Source of the DNA: GCA-2684655 sp045105235
Lineage (GTDB): Bacteria; Planctomycetota; UBA1135; UBA2386
Direction of reading: 5' to 3'
NCBI GenBank assembly: GCA_045105235.1
Contig: JBGCDH010000010.1
Location: 39,876 to 103,875, forward strand
Length of the DNA: 64,000 nucleotides
Shown piece by piece: positions 20,181-28,730 of the stretch. The translations under genes were made by a program, and so were the position numbers. Every line of letters begins with the position of its first letter. Positions within the stretch are counted from its first letter, which is position 1. The notes under the pieces are model-generated. The model was not told the origin of the DNA. It worked only from the letters and a program-made list of their open reading frames with translations, and did not search any database.

Positions 20181-20716
20181 TGGCGCATCAAGAGCAGCTC
20201 TCGAGCATTCCATCGAAGGTCGGACTAAGGATCGCAACAGTCACGCAACGACCCCTCGTCAACCGAATCTGGCGATCGTGAAGTGGCCGAGAGTTCTACC
20301 TGCCCGAGAACGGTGTGCTCATGTGGCTCGCGGGCGCCAAGGTCGAGTCGGTGCGCAGCTCATCCCCGGAGTGGAATCGAGAAGCCACCCGGATGAGCCA
20401 TGGAAGTCAGGCGCGCCCGCTCGCCACTAGGAACCGCGCGGACAGCCCGGCTGCCTCTGACGAGACCTGGACCGTGAAGTTGAACGTCCCCGACCCTGAA
20501 GGCGTGCCGCAGATGAGTCACGAACTCGACATCATGACGCCGGAGGGCAGGGCCCCAGATGTGATCGTGCCGGATGCGGGTCCCGCCAAGCAGCTCGACG
20601 GCACTACCCGCAGCCCGTTTCGGACAGGCGGGTCCGACGTAGACCCAGACGCGGCATGCGATAGAGACGTAGAGTCGCTAGGCTTTGCCGATGCACCCCT
20701 TGATCGACACCCCGTC
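20181..20716. other. no supported gene; right end of the insertion
   Basis: A frame is open from 20315 into the acetyltransferase gene, but its translation up to about 20690 is a low-complexity mix of Ser, Asp, Pro and Arg with no family resemblance, and the conserved protein starts later. GC rises again from about 20300. No transposase, integrase or clear terminal repeat is seen. Confidence 0.5.
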
Positions 20717-21334
20717 ATGACCGGCGCGCCGGATGAGCCGCCGCCGCGCATCCACGAGTCGGCAATCATCGAGCCGAACGTGGCGCTCGGCGCCGGGACC
20801 TCGGTTTGGGATGCGGTTCACATTCGCCGCGGCAGCACGCTCGGCCACAGCTGCATCGTCGGCGAAAAGACCTACATCGCCTACGACGTCACGATCGGCG
20901 ATCTCTGCAAGATCAACGCCTGCGTCTACGTCTGCGCCGGGGTCACGATCGAAGCCGGCGTCATGATCGCCGCGCACACAGTGTTCACCAACGATGTGCT
21001 GCCGCGCGCGACGGACCCTGACGTGCGCGAGCTGCGCGACAGTGCGCCCGATGAGCACACGCTCGAGACCACGGTACGTCGCGGCGCGACCATCGGCGCA
21101 AACTGCACCATCGGACCGGGCCTCGACCTCGGCGCGTTCTGCATGGTCGGCATGGGCAGCGTCGTCACCCGTGATGTTCCGGCGCACGCGCTCGTGCGCG
21201 GCAATCCGGCGCGGCTCGCCGGCGCGGTCTGCGCTTGCGGCAGCATCGTGGCGAAGGCCGAGGAAGCGGGCGAGCTTCGCGCCGGCAGCTATGCGTGCGG
21301 CGACTGTGGGCGGACCGTGGCGTTTTCGCCGTAG
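20717..21334 (+). CDS. left-handed beta-helix N-acetyltransferase (WbpD/WlbB-like)
   Basis: A 205-residue protein. ATG at 20717 puts the hexapeptide repeats about 16 residues in (IHESAIIEPNVALGAGTSVW, IVGEKTYIAYDVTIGDLCKI, VYVCAGVTIEAGVMIAAHTVFTND). The latter part (GATIGANCTIGPGLDLGAFC, RGNPARLAGAVCACG) resembles UDP-2-acetamido-3-amino-2,3-dideoxy-glucuronate N-acetyltransferase. A short Cys pair at the end (CACGSIV, CGDCGRTVAF) may form a small zinc ribbon. With the WbpE-like and WbpB-like genes at 14970-18253 it forms most of a 2,3-diacetamido-uronate pathway. The UDP-GlcNAc 6-dehydrogenase (WbpA) is not in the window. A stretch of about 2.4 kb, mostly lower in GC, separates it from its partners. 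Confidence 0.85.
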   Translation: MTGAPDEPPPRIHESAIIEPNVALGAGTSVWDAVHIRRGSTLGHSCIVGEKTYIAYDVTIGDLCKINACVYVCAGVTIEAGVMIAAHTVFTNDVLPRATDPDVRELRDSAPDEHTLETTVRRGATIGANCTIGPGLDLGAFCMVGMGSVVTRDVPAHALVRGNPARLAGAVCACGSIVAKAEEAGELRAGSYACGDCGRTVAFSP

Positions 21335-21377
21335 CCGCGATTCCTCGCGGCGGCCGCCAGACTGCGCGACGACCCGG

Positions 21378-23711
21378 CTACTCGCCCGGCACGTACCACT
21401 GCGGCAGACAGTAGACCCACTTGTTCCAACGCGAGCTGTCGGAGACGTCGCCGCGGATCATTTCGCCGTACTGCAGGGCCTTGGCCTGCACGGTCGTGTC
21501 TTCGGTCTCGTCGGCCAGCAAGAACAGACTCGCTAGCAAGAACGTGTGCGCGCCGCCCAGCGGCGAATCGCCAAAGTGAGCACCCACCGACAGCCCGTCC
21601 CAGTAGTTGGCGGGCACGACCGAGCCGTTGAACGACGCCGGCACGTAGTAGCGCAGCCCCTGCGCCACAAAGCCGAACGACGGGTGGTTCATGTTGGTGA
21701 CCCACGAGTATTCGACCGTCGTCGCCACGTCTTCGGCGATCGTCAGCAGCGCCGGCTCTTCAAAGACGCGGTAGGCGCCGAGGAAGCCGTAGAGCACCGC
21801 ACCGTGCTGCCACGGCATGAAGAACTCGTTGTTCTGCGGATACTGGGTCGTCGGGTAGTTGGACTGCAGGCGCAGGGCCTTGCTCGGGTGGTCCTTGCTC
21901 CGCTCCGGCTCGATGATTTCGTTGACGCGCCGCATCGCATACTGCTTCAGCGACTCATCCCGGGTCACCTGGTAGATCTGCGCGAAGCCGTGCATGCACC
22001 AACCCTCGGCACGCGCTTCCTGCAGCGCCGACGTGTAGTAGTACTGCAGGCGCATCAGTCCCTTCAGGCTCTCGCCGAGCTGGCGCAGCTCTTCCTTGGC
22101 CCAGGCATCGCCACTGACGGTCCAGTAGTCAAAAAGCAGGTCGGTCGACCAGTGCTCGTGGTCGAAGTGATTCCATCCGTGCGGCTGCGTGATGAACTGC
22201 GCGGGACGGTAGTTCGGGTAGGGATCGTTGCTGCTGTTCTTCTGCACCCTGGCCCTTCCGAGGTGCTCGCCGGGCAGGTTGAGGCTCGGCAAGCCGTCCC
22301 ACAGCAGGATCTGCTGCTCGGCGCCGACTTCGAGGCCGTAGAGGTGGTAGGGACGCACCGCCTGGATCCAGGCCATCTGCTCCAGCTTGGTCAGCAGCAG
22401 GTGGTTTTGGCCCTGGATCGCGTGCGCCAGCTCCGGGCTCAGCGGGTGGTTGCGCGGCGTGCCGGTCGTGGCACTGCCCTGCGCGTCGCCGCGAGCCCCC
22501 CACGTGCCAAACCAATCGCGCCCGTCCCAGTCTTCGTATTCGTTTTGCGCCCACTGGTTGGCGTCGGCCGGTCCGGCAAGCGGTCCGCCGAGCAAACCAG
22601 CCGCCGCCGTGCGCTCCCACGTTTCCTGACTCGCGAGCGCAAACATCGGATCGCCGATCATCGCCGAAGCGGTGTTGCTCCAGCGCTCGAGGTCCGCCGG
22701 CTGGGCGCCGTTGGGCTCAAAGCGCAGCAAGAAGCGATAGCGGCGCGTCGAGCCGTCGCCGATGTAGGTCTGGTTCATGACCCGGAAGCCATCGTAGTTG
22801 CCGTCCATGTTGGACGAGCTCTCGATGCTGTGCTTGTCCTTGCGGTACGGCAGCGCTTCGGTCGCGCCCTTGACGAGGAAGTGCGCCGAGCTGACGTCCA
22901 CGGTCCCAAGCGCCACGAGGTTGGGATCGTCGTTGTTCGCCGGCACGTTGTCGGCGCCGAGGTAGTCGTTGCCGACAATCCAGTCGACCATGACAAACGG
23001 CATGTCGTGGTATTCCGTGACATAGAACGTCGACGTCAAGAAGTCGCGACCAATGCCGGTACCCGACCACGGCTGGTGGTAGGTGCGGTAGCGCCGGGTC
23101 TCGATCAGCGGGGTGCTCTGCAGCACCTCGCCGTCCCCCTCGAGAAAGCCGCGGTAGCCAACCTGGAACGTGTCGCGGACCTGCGCACCGATCTCGAGGC
23201 TGGGCCAAAACTGCGCGACCCACTCGTTGCGCTCAAAGCTGCCCTCGAGCGCCGACTCATCCTGGCCGATTTCGTAGCTCTTCTTTTCGCTCGCTTCGAC
23301 CTCGTCGGTGAACTGCGCCTGGGCCACCTTGACCGAGCCATCCGGCCAGAGCTGAAGCGGCAGCCACGCCGTCTGGTGGCCGTTGACGACCATGTCGTCG
23401 AGTGCCGTCGGCTGGTAGCCACCCTCCGGAAAGGGAACGGATACCGTCACCGTCTCGGTCCGATCTTCGTTCGCGCGGTTGTCGACCGAGAACGTCAGCG
23501 GAATCGAAAGCGGGTTGCCGTAGTTGCCCGGAGCACCCGGGCCACCGCCACCGCCTGGGTTGCCGCCGCCGCCGCCGCCGCCGCCGCCACTTCCCCCGGT
23601 ATCCTCCGGACCCGCACCACAGGCGCCGAGCAAGAGGCAGGATCCGATCGCAAGACGCTGCAGCAGCGGGGATGCGTTCGGTCGAGAAGTAGGATGTTGG
23701 TCGCGTGTCAT
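21378..23711 (-). CDS. large secreted lipoprotein, conserved hypothetical
   Basis: A 777-residue protein. ATG at 23711 is chosen because it gives a short basic start followed by RLAIGSCLLLGACGAG, a lipobox, whereas the frame's upstream extension to 23837 adds a Cys/Arg-rich leader. A Gly-rich spacer follows (a GGSGGGGG-type run, residues about 38-60). The body has an N-terminal beta-sandwich-like region (TVTVSVPFPEGGYQP, VAQAQFTDEVEASEKKSYEI). A long helical region with aromatic motifs (WNHFDHEHWSTDLLFDYW, FFMPWQHGAVLYGFLGAYR, YYVPASFNGSVVPANYWDG) looks like an (alpha/alpha)-type toroid such as found in polysaccharide lyases or glycoside hydrolases. No catalytic residues can be assigned. It is a single gene, convergent with the acetyltransferase. 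Confidence 0.75.
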   Translation of the reverse strand: MTRDQHPTSRPNASPLLQRLAIGSCLLLGACGAGPEDTGGSGGGGGGGGGNPGGGGGPGAPGNYGNPLSIPLTFSVDNRANEDRTETVTVSVPFPEGGYQPTALDDMVVNGHQTAWLPLQLWPDGSVKVAQAQFTDEVEASEKKSYEIGQDESALEGSFERNEWVAQFWPSLEIGAQVRDTFQVGYRGFLEGDGEVLQSTPLIETRRYRTYHQPWSGTGIGRDFLTSTFYVTEYHDMPFVMVDWIVGNDYLGADNVPANNDDPNLVALGTVDVSSAHFLVKGATEALPYRKDKHSIESSSNMDGNYDGFRVMNQTYIGDGSTRRYRFLLRFEPNGAQPADLERWSNTASAMIGDPMFALASQETWERTAAAGLLGGPLAGPADANQWAQNEYEDWDGRDWFGTWGARGDAQGSATTGTPRNHPLSPELAHAIQGQNHLLLTKLEQMAWIQAVRPYHLYGLEVGAEQQILLWDGLPSLNLPGEHLGRARVQKNSSNDPYPNYRPAQFITQPHGWNHFDHEHWSTDLLFDYWTVSGDAWAKEELRQLGESLKGLMRLQYYYTSALQEARAEGWCMHGFAQIYQVTRDESLKQYAMRRVNEIIEPERSKDHPSKALRLQSNYPTTQYPQNNEFFMPWQHGAVLYGFLGAYRVFEEPALLTIAEDVATTVEYSWVTNMNHPSFGFVAQGLRYYVPASFNGSVVPANYWDGLSVGAHFGDSPLGGAHTFLLASLFLLADETEDTTVQAKALQYGEMIRGDVSDSSRWNKWVYCLPQWYVPGE

Positions 23712-23890
23712 GTTCTCCGCACACCCCGAGCATGGGGTCTTCTGTGCACGAGATGCATCGGCGCCGGCGCGCGCCGCCTTTGGGCCACCTGCACGGTCGT
23801 CGCATTTCGAGATTGGCGCCGGCCTCAACCTGGGCATTCTGCGATGCGGACTTGGCGTTCTCGTCCGCCGCGGCTAGCTTGTGGCCTCCG

Positions 23891-23977
23891 GCGAGAGTGG
23901 CGGAATTGGCAGACGCACGGGCTTTAGGTGCCCGCGAGCATTAGCTCATCAGGGTTCGAGTCCCTGCTCTCGCACCA
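23891..23977 (+). tRNA. tRNA-Leu (anticodon UAG)
   Basis: The acceptor stem GCGAGAG pairs with CTCTCGC. The anticodon stem CGGGC/GCCCG encloses TTTAGGT, giving anticodon TAG. There is a long class-II variable arm (CGAGCATTAGCTC), the T arm is AGGGTTCGAGTCCCT, and CCA is encoded at 23975-23977. It is 87 nt long. Confidence 0.97.
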
Positions 23978-24158
23978 TTTCAGGACGGCACGACCTGCAT
24001 CCCCGCGCCGCGCGAGCTGCGCGCGACTTTGCCGCGGGGGCTGCCGCAGAGGGTGGCCGTCGCGCGCGGCGCTCGGATCGCGCTCTCAACAAGAGGTTGC
24101 GCCGCGGTCGATCCGCCCTAAGCTCCACGCTGGAACTCCCTTTCCAACGAATGCCCAC

Positions 24159-24398
24159 ATGACCCACGTCATTGCTGAACCCTGCGTCAACGTCAAGGAC
24201 AAGGCTTGTGTCGATGTTTGCCCCGTGGACTGCATCCACGGAGAGGACAACGATCCACAGCTGTACATCAACCCGGCGGACTGCATCGACTGCACCCTGT
24301 GCGTCGACGCGTGCCCGGTCACCGCGATCTTCGCGGAAGAAGATGTGCCCACCGAGTGGACCGACTTCACCAAGAAGAACGCCGACTACTTCGCGTAG
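24159..24398 (+). CDS. fdxA: 7Fe ferredoxin ([3Fe-4S][4Fe-4S])
   Basis: A 79-residue electron carrier. It begins MTHVIAEPCVNVKDKACVDV and has the FdxA-type spacing C-x7-C-x3-C-P for the first cluster and the CIDCTLCVDACPV motif for the second. The C-terminus EWTDFTKKNADYFA is typical of bacterial 7Fe ferredoxins. It stands alone, with about 180 bp downstream to the ThiF-like gene. An overlapping ATG at 24151 is in another frame and was not used. Confidence 0.95.
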   Translation: MTHVIAEPCVNVKDKACVDVCPVDCIHGEDNDPQLYINPADCIDCTLCVDACPVTAIFAEEDVPTEWTDFTKKNADYFA

Positions 24399-24578
24399 CG
24401 GGTCTACCCGGCCGCTCTGTTCTCCCCGGCTTATTGGCTACCAGACCTACTCATCTAGCCGGCCTACTGGCCGTAGCTGGATGACTGCTGTAGCTAGCAG
24501 ACTGCTTTCGGTGGCATACCGGCCTTAGCTGGCCGCGCCGCTGTTCGCAGCAAACTTGTATGGCAGCCGCGGAGCACA

Positions 24579-25694
24579 ATGCGGAGCCAAGACACCGGGC
24601 CAAGAACACCAGACGCGCCGAGTGCTAGCAGCGCAAAATCCGGCAAGATCCACGCGGTGCAAAACCTAGAGCGCTACAGCCGCCAGATGCGCGTGGGCGT
24701 CGTCGGTGCAAGCGGCCAGCAGGCGCTTCGGCGCGCCAGCGTGCTCATCGTGGGATGCGGGGCGCTCGGCACCCATCTCGCCGAAGGCCTGACCCGCGCC
24801 GGCGTTGGCCGACTCGACCTCGTGGACCGTGACATCGTCGAGTGGAGCAACCTGCAGCGGCAGGTGCTGTTCACCGAGGGCGACGCGCGCGAAGGCCTGC
24901 CAAAGGCCGTCGCTGCCCGCGACCGCCTGCGCGAGATCAATGCCGACGTCGAGCTTCACGCGCACGTCGCCAACTGCTCGCCGGCCTTTCTAGACGAGCT
25001 TTCGGTGCGTCCGGACCTGGTGCTCGACGGCACCGACAACTTCCCGACCCGGTATCTGATCAACGACTGGTGCCGCAAGCGAGACCTGCCGTGGATCTAC
25101 GCCGGCGCGGTCGGCACAGAAGGCGCCGCGATGGTCGTGCGCAGCGATGGCCCCTGCCTGCGCTGTCTCTGGCCCGAGGCGCCGCACCAAGCAGATGTCG
25201 GCAGCTGCGAAACCAGCGGCATCCTGATGCCGGCCATCGGCGCGGTCACCTCGTTCCAGCTGGCCGAGGCGTTCAAACTTCTCGTCGGCGCGGAAACGAG
25301 CCGCGGCGTCTTCACGTGCGACGTCTGGCGCGGTCAGTATGCCCTCGTGCCCGCCGGCCAAGGCCCGGCCAGCGACTGCGCCGTCTGCGCCCATGGCGAA
25401 CACCCGGCGCTGCAGCAAACGGCCGAGCACGCGGTCTCGATGTGCGGCCGCGATGCCGTGCAGATCGAACCGCCCGCGGCAACCAACCCCGGCGGCCCAG
25501 CTACCACAATCGACCTGGACCAGCTCGCCACCGGACTCGCCGGCAGCGTGCAGGCACTGCAGCGCACGCCGCACCTGCTGCGGTTCGAAGTCGATGGCGT
25601 GCGCTTCACGGTGTTTCCAGGCGGCCGCGCGCTGCTGTTTGGCGTCACCGATCCGCTGCGTGGCCGCGCCCTCTACGATCGCTGGCTGCTATGA
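24579..25694 (+). CDS. MoeB/ThiF-family adenylyltransferase
   Basis: A 371-residue E1-like enzyme that would adenylate the C-terminal Gly of a ubiquitin-like sulfur carrier (ThiS or MoaD type). Seen: RYSRQMRV, nucleotide-binding VLIVGCGALGTHLAEGL, VDRDIVEWSNLQRQVLF, DGTDNFPTRYLINDWC, and a zinc site CLRCLW...CAVCAHG. The C-terminal 80 residues differ from plain MoeB and may be a degenerate sulfurtransferase or carrier-like domain. ATG 24579 has GGAG upstream; GTG 24657, just before NLERYSRQ, is a possible alternative. It overlaps the cysteine desulfurase gene (ATGA), which points to coupled sulfur mobilisation and carrier activation. Confidence 0.88.
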   Translation: MRSQDTGPRTPDAPSASSAKSGKIHAVQNLERYSRQMRVGVVGASGQQALRRASVLIVGCGALGTHLAEGLTRAGVGRLDLVDRDIVEWSNLQRQVLFTEGDAREGLPKAVAARDRLREINADVELHAHVANCSPAFLDELSVRPDLVLDGTDNFPTRYLINDWCRKRDLPWIYAGAVGTEGAAMVVRSDGPCLRCLWPEAPHQADVGSCETSGILMPAIGAVTSFQLAEAFKLLVGAETSRGVFTCDVWRGQYALVPAGQGPASDCAVCAHGEHPALQQTAEHAVSMCGRDAVQIEPPAATNPGGPATTIDLDQLATGLAGSVQALQRTPHLLRFEVDGVRFTVFPGGRALLFGVTDPLRGRALYDRWLL

Positions 25695-26890
25695 CCGACC
25701 GCGTCGATCGCCCCCCAGCCGTCTACCTCGACCACGCCGCGACCAGCTTCCCCAAGCCCGCAGGCGTAGCCGACGCCGTGCTGCACTGGTATCGCTCGGT
25801 CGGCGTCAGCGGCGAGCGCGGTGACGGCCCGGCCACAGCCGAGGCCCGCCGGGTCGTGCAGAACGTGCGCCGCGGCCTGTCGATGTGGACCGGCGCACGC
25901 CCCGAACACATCGCATTTTGCTCCGGCGCGACCGAGGGCCTCAACCTGGCGCTACGGGCCCTGCTGCGCCCCAAGCACCGCGTTCTCGCCACACGCATCG
26001 AACACTCCTCGGTGGTGCGCCCGCTCCTGCAGCTCCAGGACGAACGCGATCTCTCGCTGCAGATCGTGCCCGGCGCCGGCCGCGACGAGGCCGTCGCGAC
26101 CCACGGCGACCGCCTGACGGCTTGCCTGATGGAAGCGCTCGAAGACCGCACGTCGCCGGCGCCCGACCTGCTCGTGTTCGGCCACGCGAGCAACGTCAGC
26201 GGTGCGATGATCGATGCCAAGACCGTCTGCGACGCCGCCCGTGCCCGCGGCACGACTACCCTGATCGATGCCAGCCAGACGATTGGCTACGTGCCGCTGG
26301 ACGTTGGCGCGGACATCGTCGTCGCCAGCGCCCACAAGGCGCTGCACGGCCCACCCGGCATCGGCTTCGTCGCCCTGGGCCAACAGCCGCCCGACAGCGA
26401 GCCTCTCGCCGCGCGGCTTCTGCCGCAAAAGCAGGGCGGGACCGGCAGCAGCATCGCGCTCGACCGCCACCCGACCGACTGGCCGACCGCCTTCGAGGCC
26501 GGCACGCCCAACACGCCGGGCCTGTTCGGCTGCGAGGCCGCGCTATCGTGGCTCGCGCAGCACGAGCCAGGTAGCTTGCTGCAGGCCGCCCTGGAGCGGC
26601 TCGACGAACTGCGCGCGGGGCTTTCGGAGCTGCCGCGCGTGCGCACGTTCGCGGCCGAAGGAGCCATGCGCACGCCGGTGCTGAGCTTTGTGCATGAGGA
26701 CTACGACCCGCTCGAGCTGGGCAACGTACTGGCGGCGGCATCGATCCATGCGCGCACGGGCTTTCACTGCGCGCCCTGGGTGCACGAGGTTCTCGGCACC
26801 CAAGAACGCGGCACCGTGCGCCTGTCACCGGGGCCGATGACGAGCGCTCTAGAGGTTGCGACAACGCTCGAGCTGTTGCGCACGCTCTGA
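25691..26890 (+). CDS. cysteine desulfurase (class V aminotransferase family)
   Basis: A 399-residue PLP enzyme that takes sulfur from L-cysteine onto an active-site cysteine. Seen: YLDHAATSFPKP at the N-terminus, FCSGATEGLNLALRALL, the substrate-site His in IEHSSVVRP, DASQTIGYVPLDV, PLP-lysine Lys216 in SAHKALHGPPG, and catalytic Cys360 in TGFHCAPWVH. The start codon overlaps the ThiF-like stop, so sulfur is probably passed to a carrier adenylated by that neighbour, for thiamin, molybdopterin or tRNA thiolation. No iscU or suf genes are adjacent, which argues against a main Fe-S assembly role. The final target is inference. Confidence 0.92.
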   Translation: MTDRVDRPPAVYLDHAATSFPKPAGVADAVLHWYRSVGVSGERGDGPATAEARRVVQNVRRGLSMWTGARPEHIAFCSGATEGLNLALRALLRPKHRVLATRIEHSSVVRPLLQLQDERDLSLQIVPGAGRDEAVATHGDRLTACLMEALEDRTSPAPDLLVFGHASNVSGAMIDAKTVCDAARARGTTTLIDASQTIGYVPLDVGADIVVASAHKALHGPPGIGFVALGQQPPDSEPLAARLLPQKQGGTGSSIALDRHPTDWPTAFEAGTPNTPGLFGCEAALSWLAQHEPGSLLQAALERLDELRAGLSELPRVRTFAAEGAMRTPVLSFVHEDYDPLELGNVLAAASIHARTGFHCAPWVHEVLGTQERGTVRLSPGPMTSALEVATTLELLRTL

Positions 26891-26929
26891 GGCTCTGGCC
26901 GCAAGCCCGCGGGCGCGGCCCCTTCGTCG

Positions 26930-28153
26930 CTATTGCGCCCTGAGCTGCACGGCGAGCGGCGCGAGTTCGGCGGACGCTGGCGATGCGCCGAGCGACATGC
27001 CCCGCCACAGCCACAGCCGCGCCAACAGCGCTTCGTCAGCCTGAAGAGCCCAAAGCCCCATCCGGCCGCATTCCGCAGCTGTCGCATCCAACGGCTCGCA
27101 GCTCACGACGGCCACCGTCGGAAAGCGCTGGCCGCCGCCGTCGCGCACCTGAACGGTGACCCGGTTGCCGCGGATCGTGCGCGCACTGCCGCGGTGCAGC
27201 TGATCGCGCCACCACAACCGCATCGCCCGGTTGGCGCCGAATGGCTTCGGCAAGGCCGTGCCGCGGGCGGAGGATCCGCTGGCGGCCCCCACGTCGGCTG
27301 CGGGCTGGCCATCTGCGGCGACGGACGCCGCCCAGTCGCCGCCCCAGGCCATTGCCGGCGCGCGCTCCGCCAGCATGCCGGCGGCCCACGGTTCGCTGCG
27401 GCAGAGCGCCTTCGCCTCGCGATGCGCACGCAGCAGTTCGCCGCGTTCGAGCAGCTTGAGGACGCGCGACTCGGCAGCCTGGCGGAGCTCGACCAGGCGC
27501 GACGTCAACGGTATCAGACGGGATCGCTGCGGCGCAGACAGCGGCTGCTGCCGCAGGCGCTGCAGCGCCTCGGCGCCTTCGGCCATGGCGCCTTCGTCCA
27601 GGTGGCCCTCGATCAGCGCGACCCACCCGAAGAAGCGGTCGTCGGTCAAGCCGATCGGCTCAGGCAGCTCGGGCGACTCCGCCGACTCGGGCGCCGCCGA
27701 ACCGCTCCTGGCTTCTGGCCCATTGCTGAGACCATCGGTCGGGCCGCGCGGCGCACCGGGCGGCACGGTCGGCACGGCGCCGCTGCTGCCCGGCGGGCTT
27801 GCCGGCGGGCCGCCGAGCGACGGCGAGGTCCGACGAGAACCCGCGCCCGCAAGCACGGCATGTGGATCGACAACCTCGCGGCTGCCGCTCGACGTCGCGT
27901 CGGCCGCTGGATCGGCGGACCCGCCCGCACGCCCCGATTCGCCCGCCGCAACATCCTCGCCGACGCGCGCGTCGGCATCCGGCAGCTCGGCGCCACCAAG
28001 CAATCCAGCACCGCGTCCGGCCAGGTAGAGCGCGCCGGCGAGAACCAGCAGCACCAAGACCATGCGCCCCCAGCGCGTGCGGTGCTTGCGCCTTCTCGAC
28101 GGATGTGCCGGATGCGGCACCTCATGGGCAGCGGCGGCGGGCTCCAGCTTCAT
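26930..28153 (-). CDS. hypothetical single-pass membrane protein with disordered linker
   Basis: A 407-residue protein starting at ATG 28153 (MKLEPAAAAHEVPHP). The upstream extension of the frame to 28507 lies antisense-like within the Nudix gene and is rejected. A basic segment (PSRRRKHRTRWGR) precedes one TM helix (MVLVLLVLAGALYLAGRGAG, about 38-57). Then come about 130 residues rich in Gly, Ser, Pro and Ala and a C-terminal helical domain (LRQQPLSAPQRSRLIPLTSR, RVLKLLERGELLRAHREAKA) with TPR-like spacing. Predicted topology is N-in, C-out. It starts 4 bp after the Nudix gene ends. Function unknown. Confidence 0.65.
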   Translation of the reverse strand: MKLEPAAAAHEVPHPAHPSRRRKHRTRWGRMVLVLLVLAGALYLAGRGAGLLGGAELPDADARVGEDVAAGESGRAGGSADPAADATSSGSREVVDPHAVLAGAGSRRTSPSLGGPPASPPGSSGAVPTVPPGAPRGPTDGLSNGPEARSGSAAPESAESPELPEPIGLTDDRFFGWVALIEGHLDEGAMAEGAEALQRLRQQPLSAPQRSRLIPLTSRLVELRQAAESRVLKLLERGELLRAHREAKALCRSEPWAAGMLAERAPAMAWGGDWAASVAADGQPAADVGAASGSSARGTALPKPFGANRAMRLWWRDQLHRGSARTIRGNRVTVQVRDGGGQRFPTVAVVSCEPLDATAAECGRMGLWALQADEALLARLWLWRGMSLGASPASAELAPLAVQLRAQ

Positions 28154-28157
28154 GCCC

Positions 28158-28730
28158 CTAGTATCGCCCAGAGCGCCGCAACAACTCGACGGACTTCCGC
28201 TGCAGACGAAGAACACTCTCTTCCTCCGTAAAATCCCTGAGCCGGTTGAGTGGCGCCCACGCCAGGTCATGGGATTCCTCCGAGAGCACCAACGGCTGGT
28301 CCGGGGCGGCCAGCAGCAGGAAGCGAACGTCCCAGTGCAGGTGCCGCGGCTCGAGCTTGCGCGCCGGGATCTCGTGCACGTCGAGGTCCAGCGGCACCAG
28401 CTCGCTGCCAGCCTGCACGAGCGTGAAGCGCTGCATGCCGGACTCTTCCTGGGCTTCGCGCAGGCACGCTTGTTCGACCGCCGCTTCGCCGTCGACATGG
28501 CCACCAAGCTGCAGCCACTTGCCGAGCTTCTTGTGGTGCGTCAGCAGCGCCGCGTCGCGGGTCGGCGACAGGATCCACGCCGACGCCGTGATGTGGCCGG
28601 GAACGCACGAACGCAGCAGGCAGTCGTCATGGCTGGCGACAAACTGCTCGAACTGCTGGACCAGGTCGCCTTCGCCCTCGTGCTCCTGCGCGTATCGCTG
28701 CAGCAATCGGATCAGCTTTTGTCGGTGCAT
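28158..28730 (-). CDS. Nudix hydrolase
   Basis: A 190-residue protein. The Nudix box begins at about residue 76 (LGGHVDGE) and ends with REAQEESG at 91-98, with spacing GGHVDGE as in a known subgroup in which one residue is shifted relative to the textbook G-x5-E. It would hydrolyse a nucleoside diphosphate linked to another group with Mg2+; the substrate cannot be read from the sequence. Its start lies inside the end of the AMP-ligase gene (19-bp overlap), so the two are co-translated. Confidence 0.9.
   Translation of the reverse strand: MHRQKLIRLLQRYAQEHEGEGDLVQQFEQFVASHDDCLLRSCVPGHITASAWILSPTRDAALLTHHKKLGKWLQLGGHVDGEAAVEQACLREAQEESGMQRFTLVQAGSELVPLDLDVHEIPARKLEPRHLHWDVRFLLLAAPDQPLVLSEESHDLAWAPLNRLRDFTEEESVLRLQRKSVELLRRSGRY

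Noticed and set aside
21546..23927. 793-residue plus-strand frame
   Set aside because: Antisense shadow of the large lipoprotein; composition is Arg/Val/Ala-rich with no motif.
23891..23977. tRNA-Leu as the integration site of the low-GC island
   Set aside because: The island ends about 3 kb away, with two ordinary genes between, and no att-like copy of the tRNA 3' end was noticed near 18254-20716.
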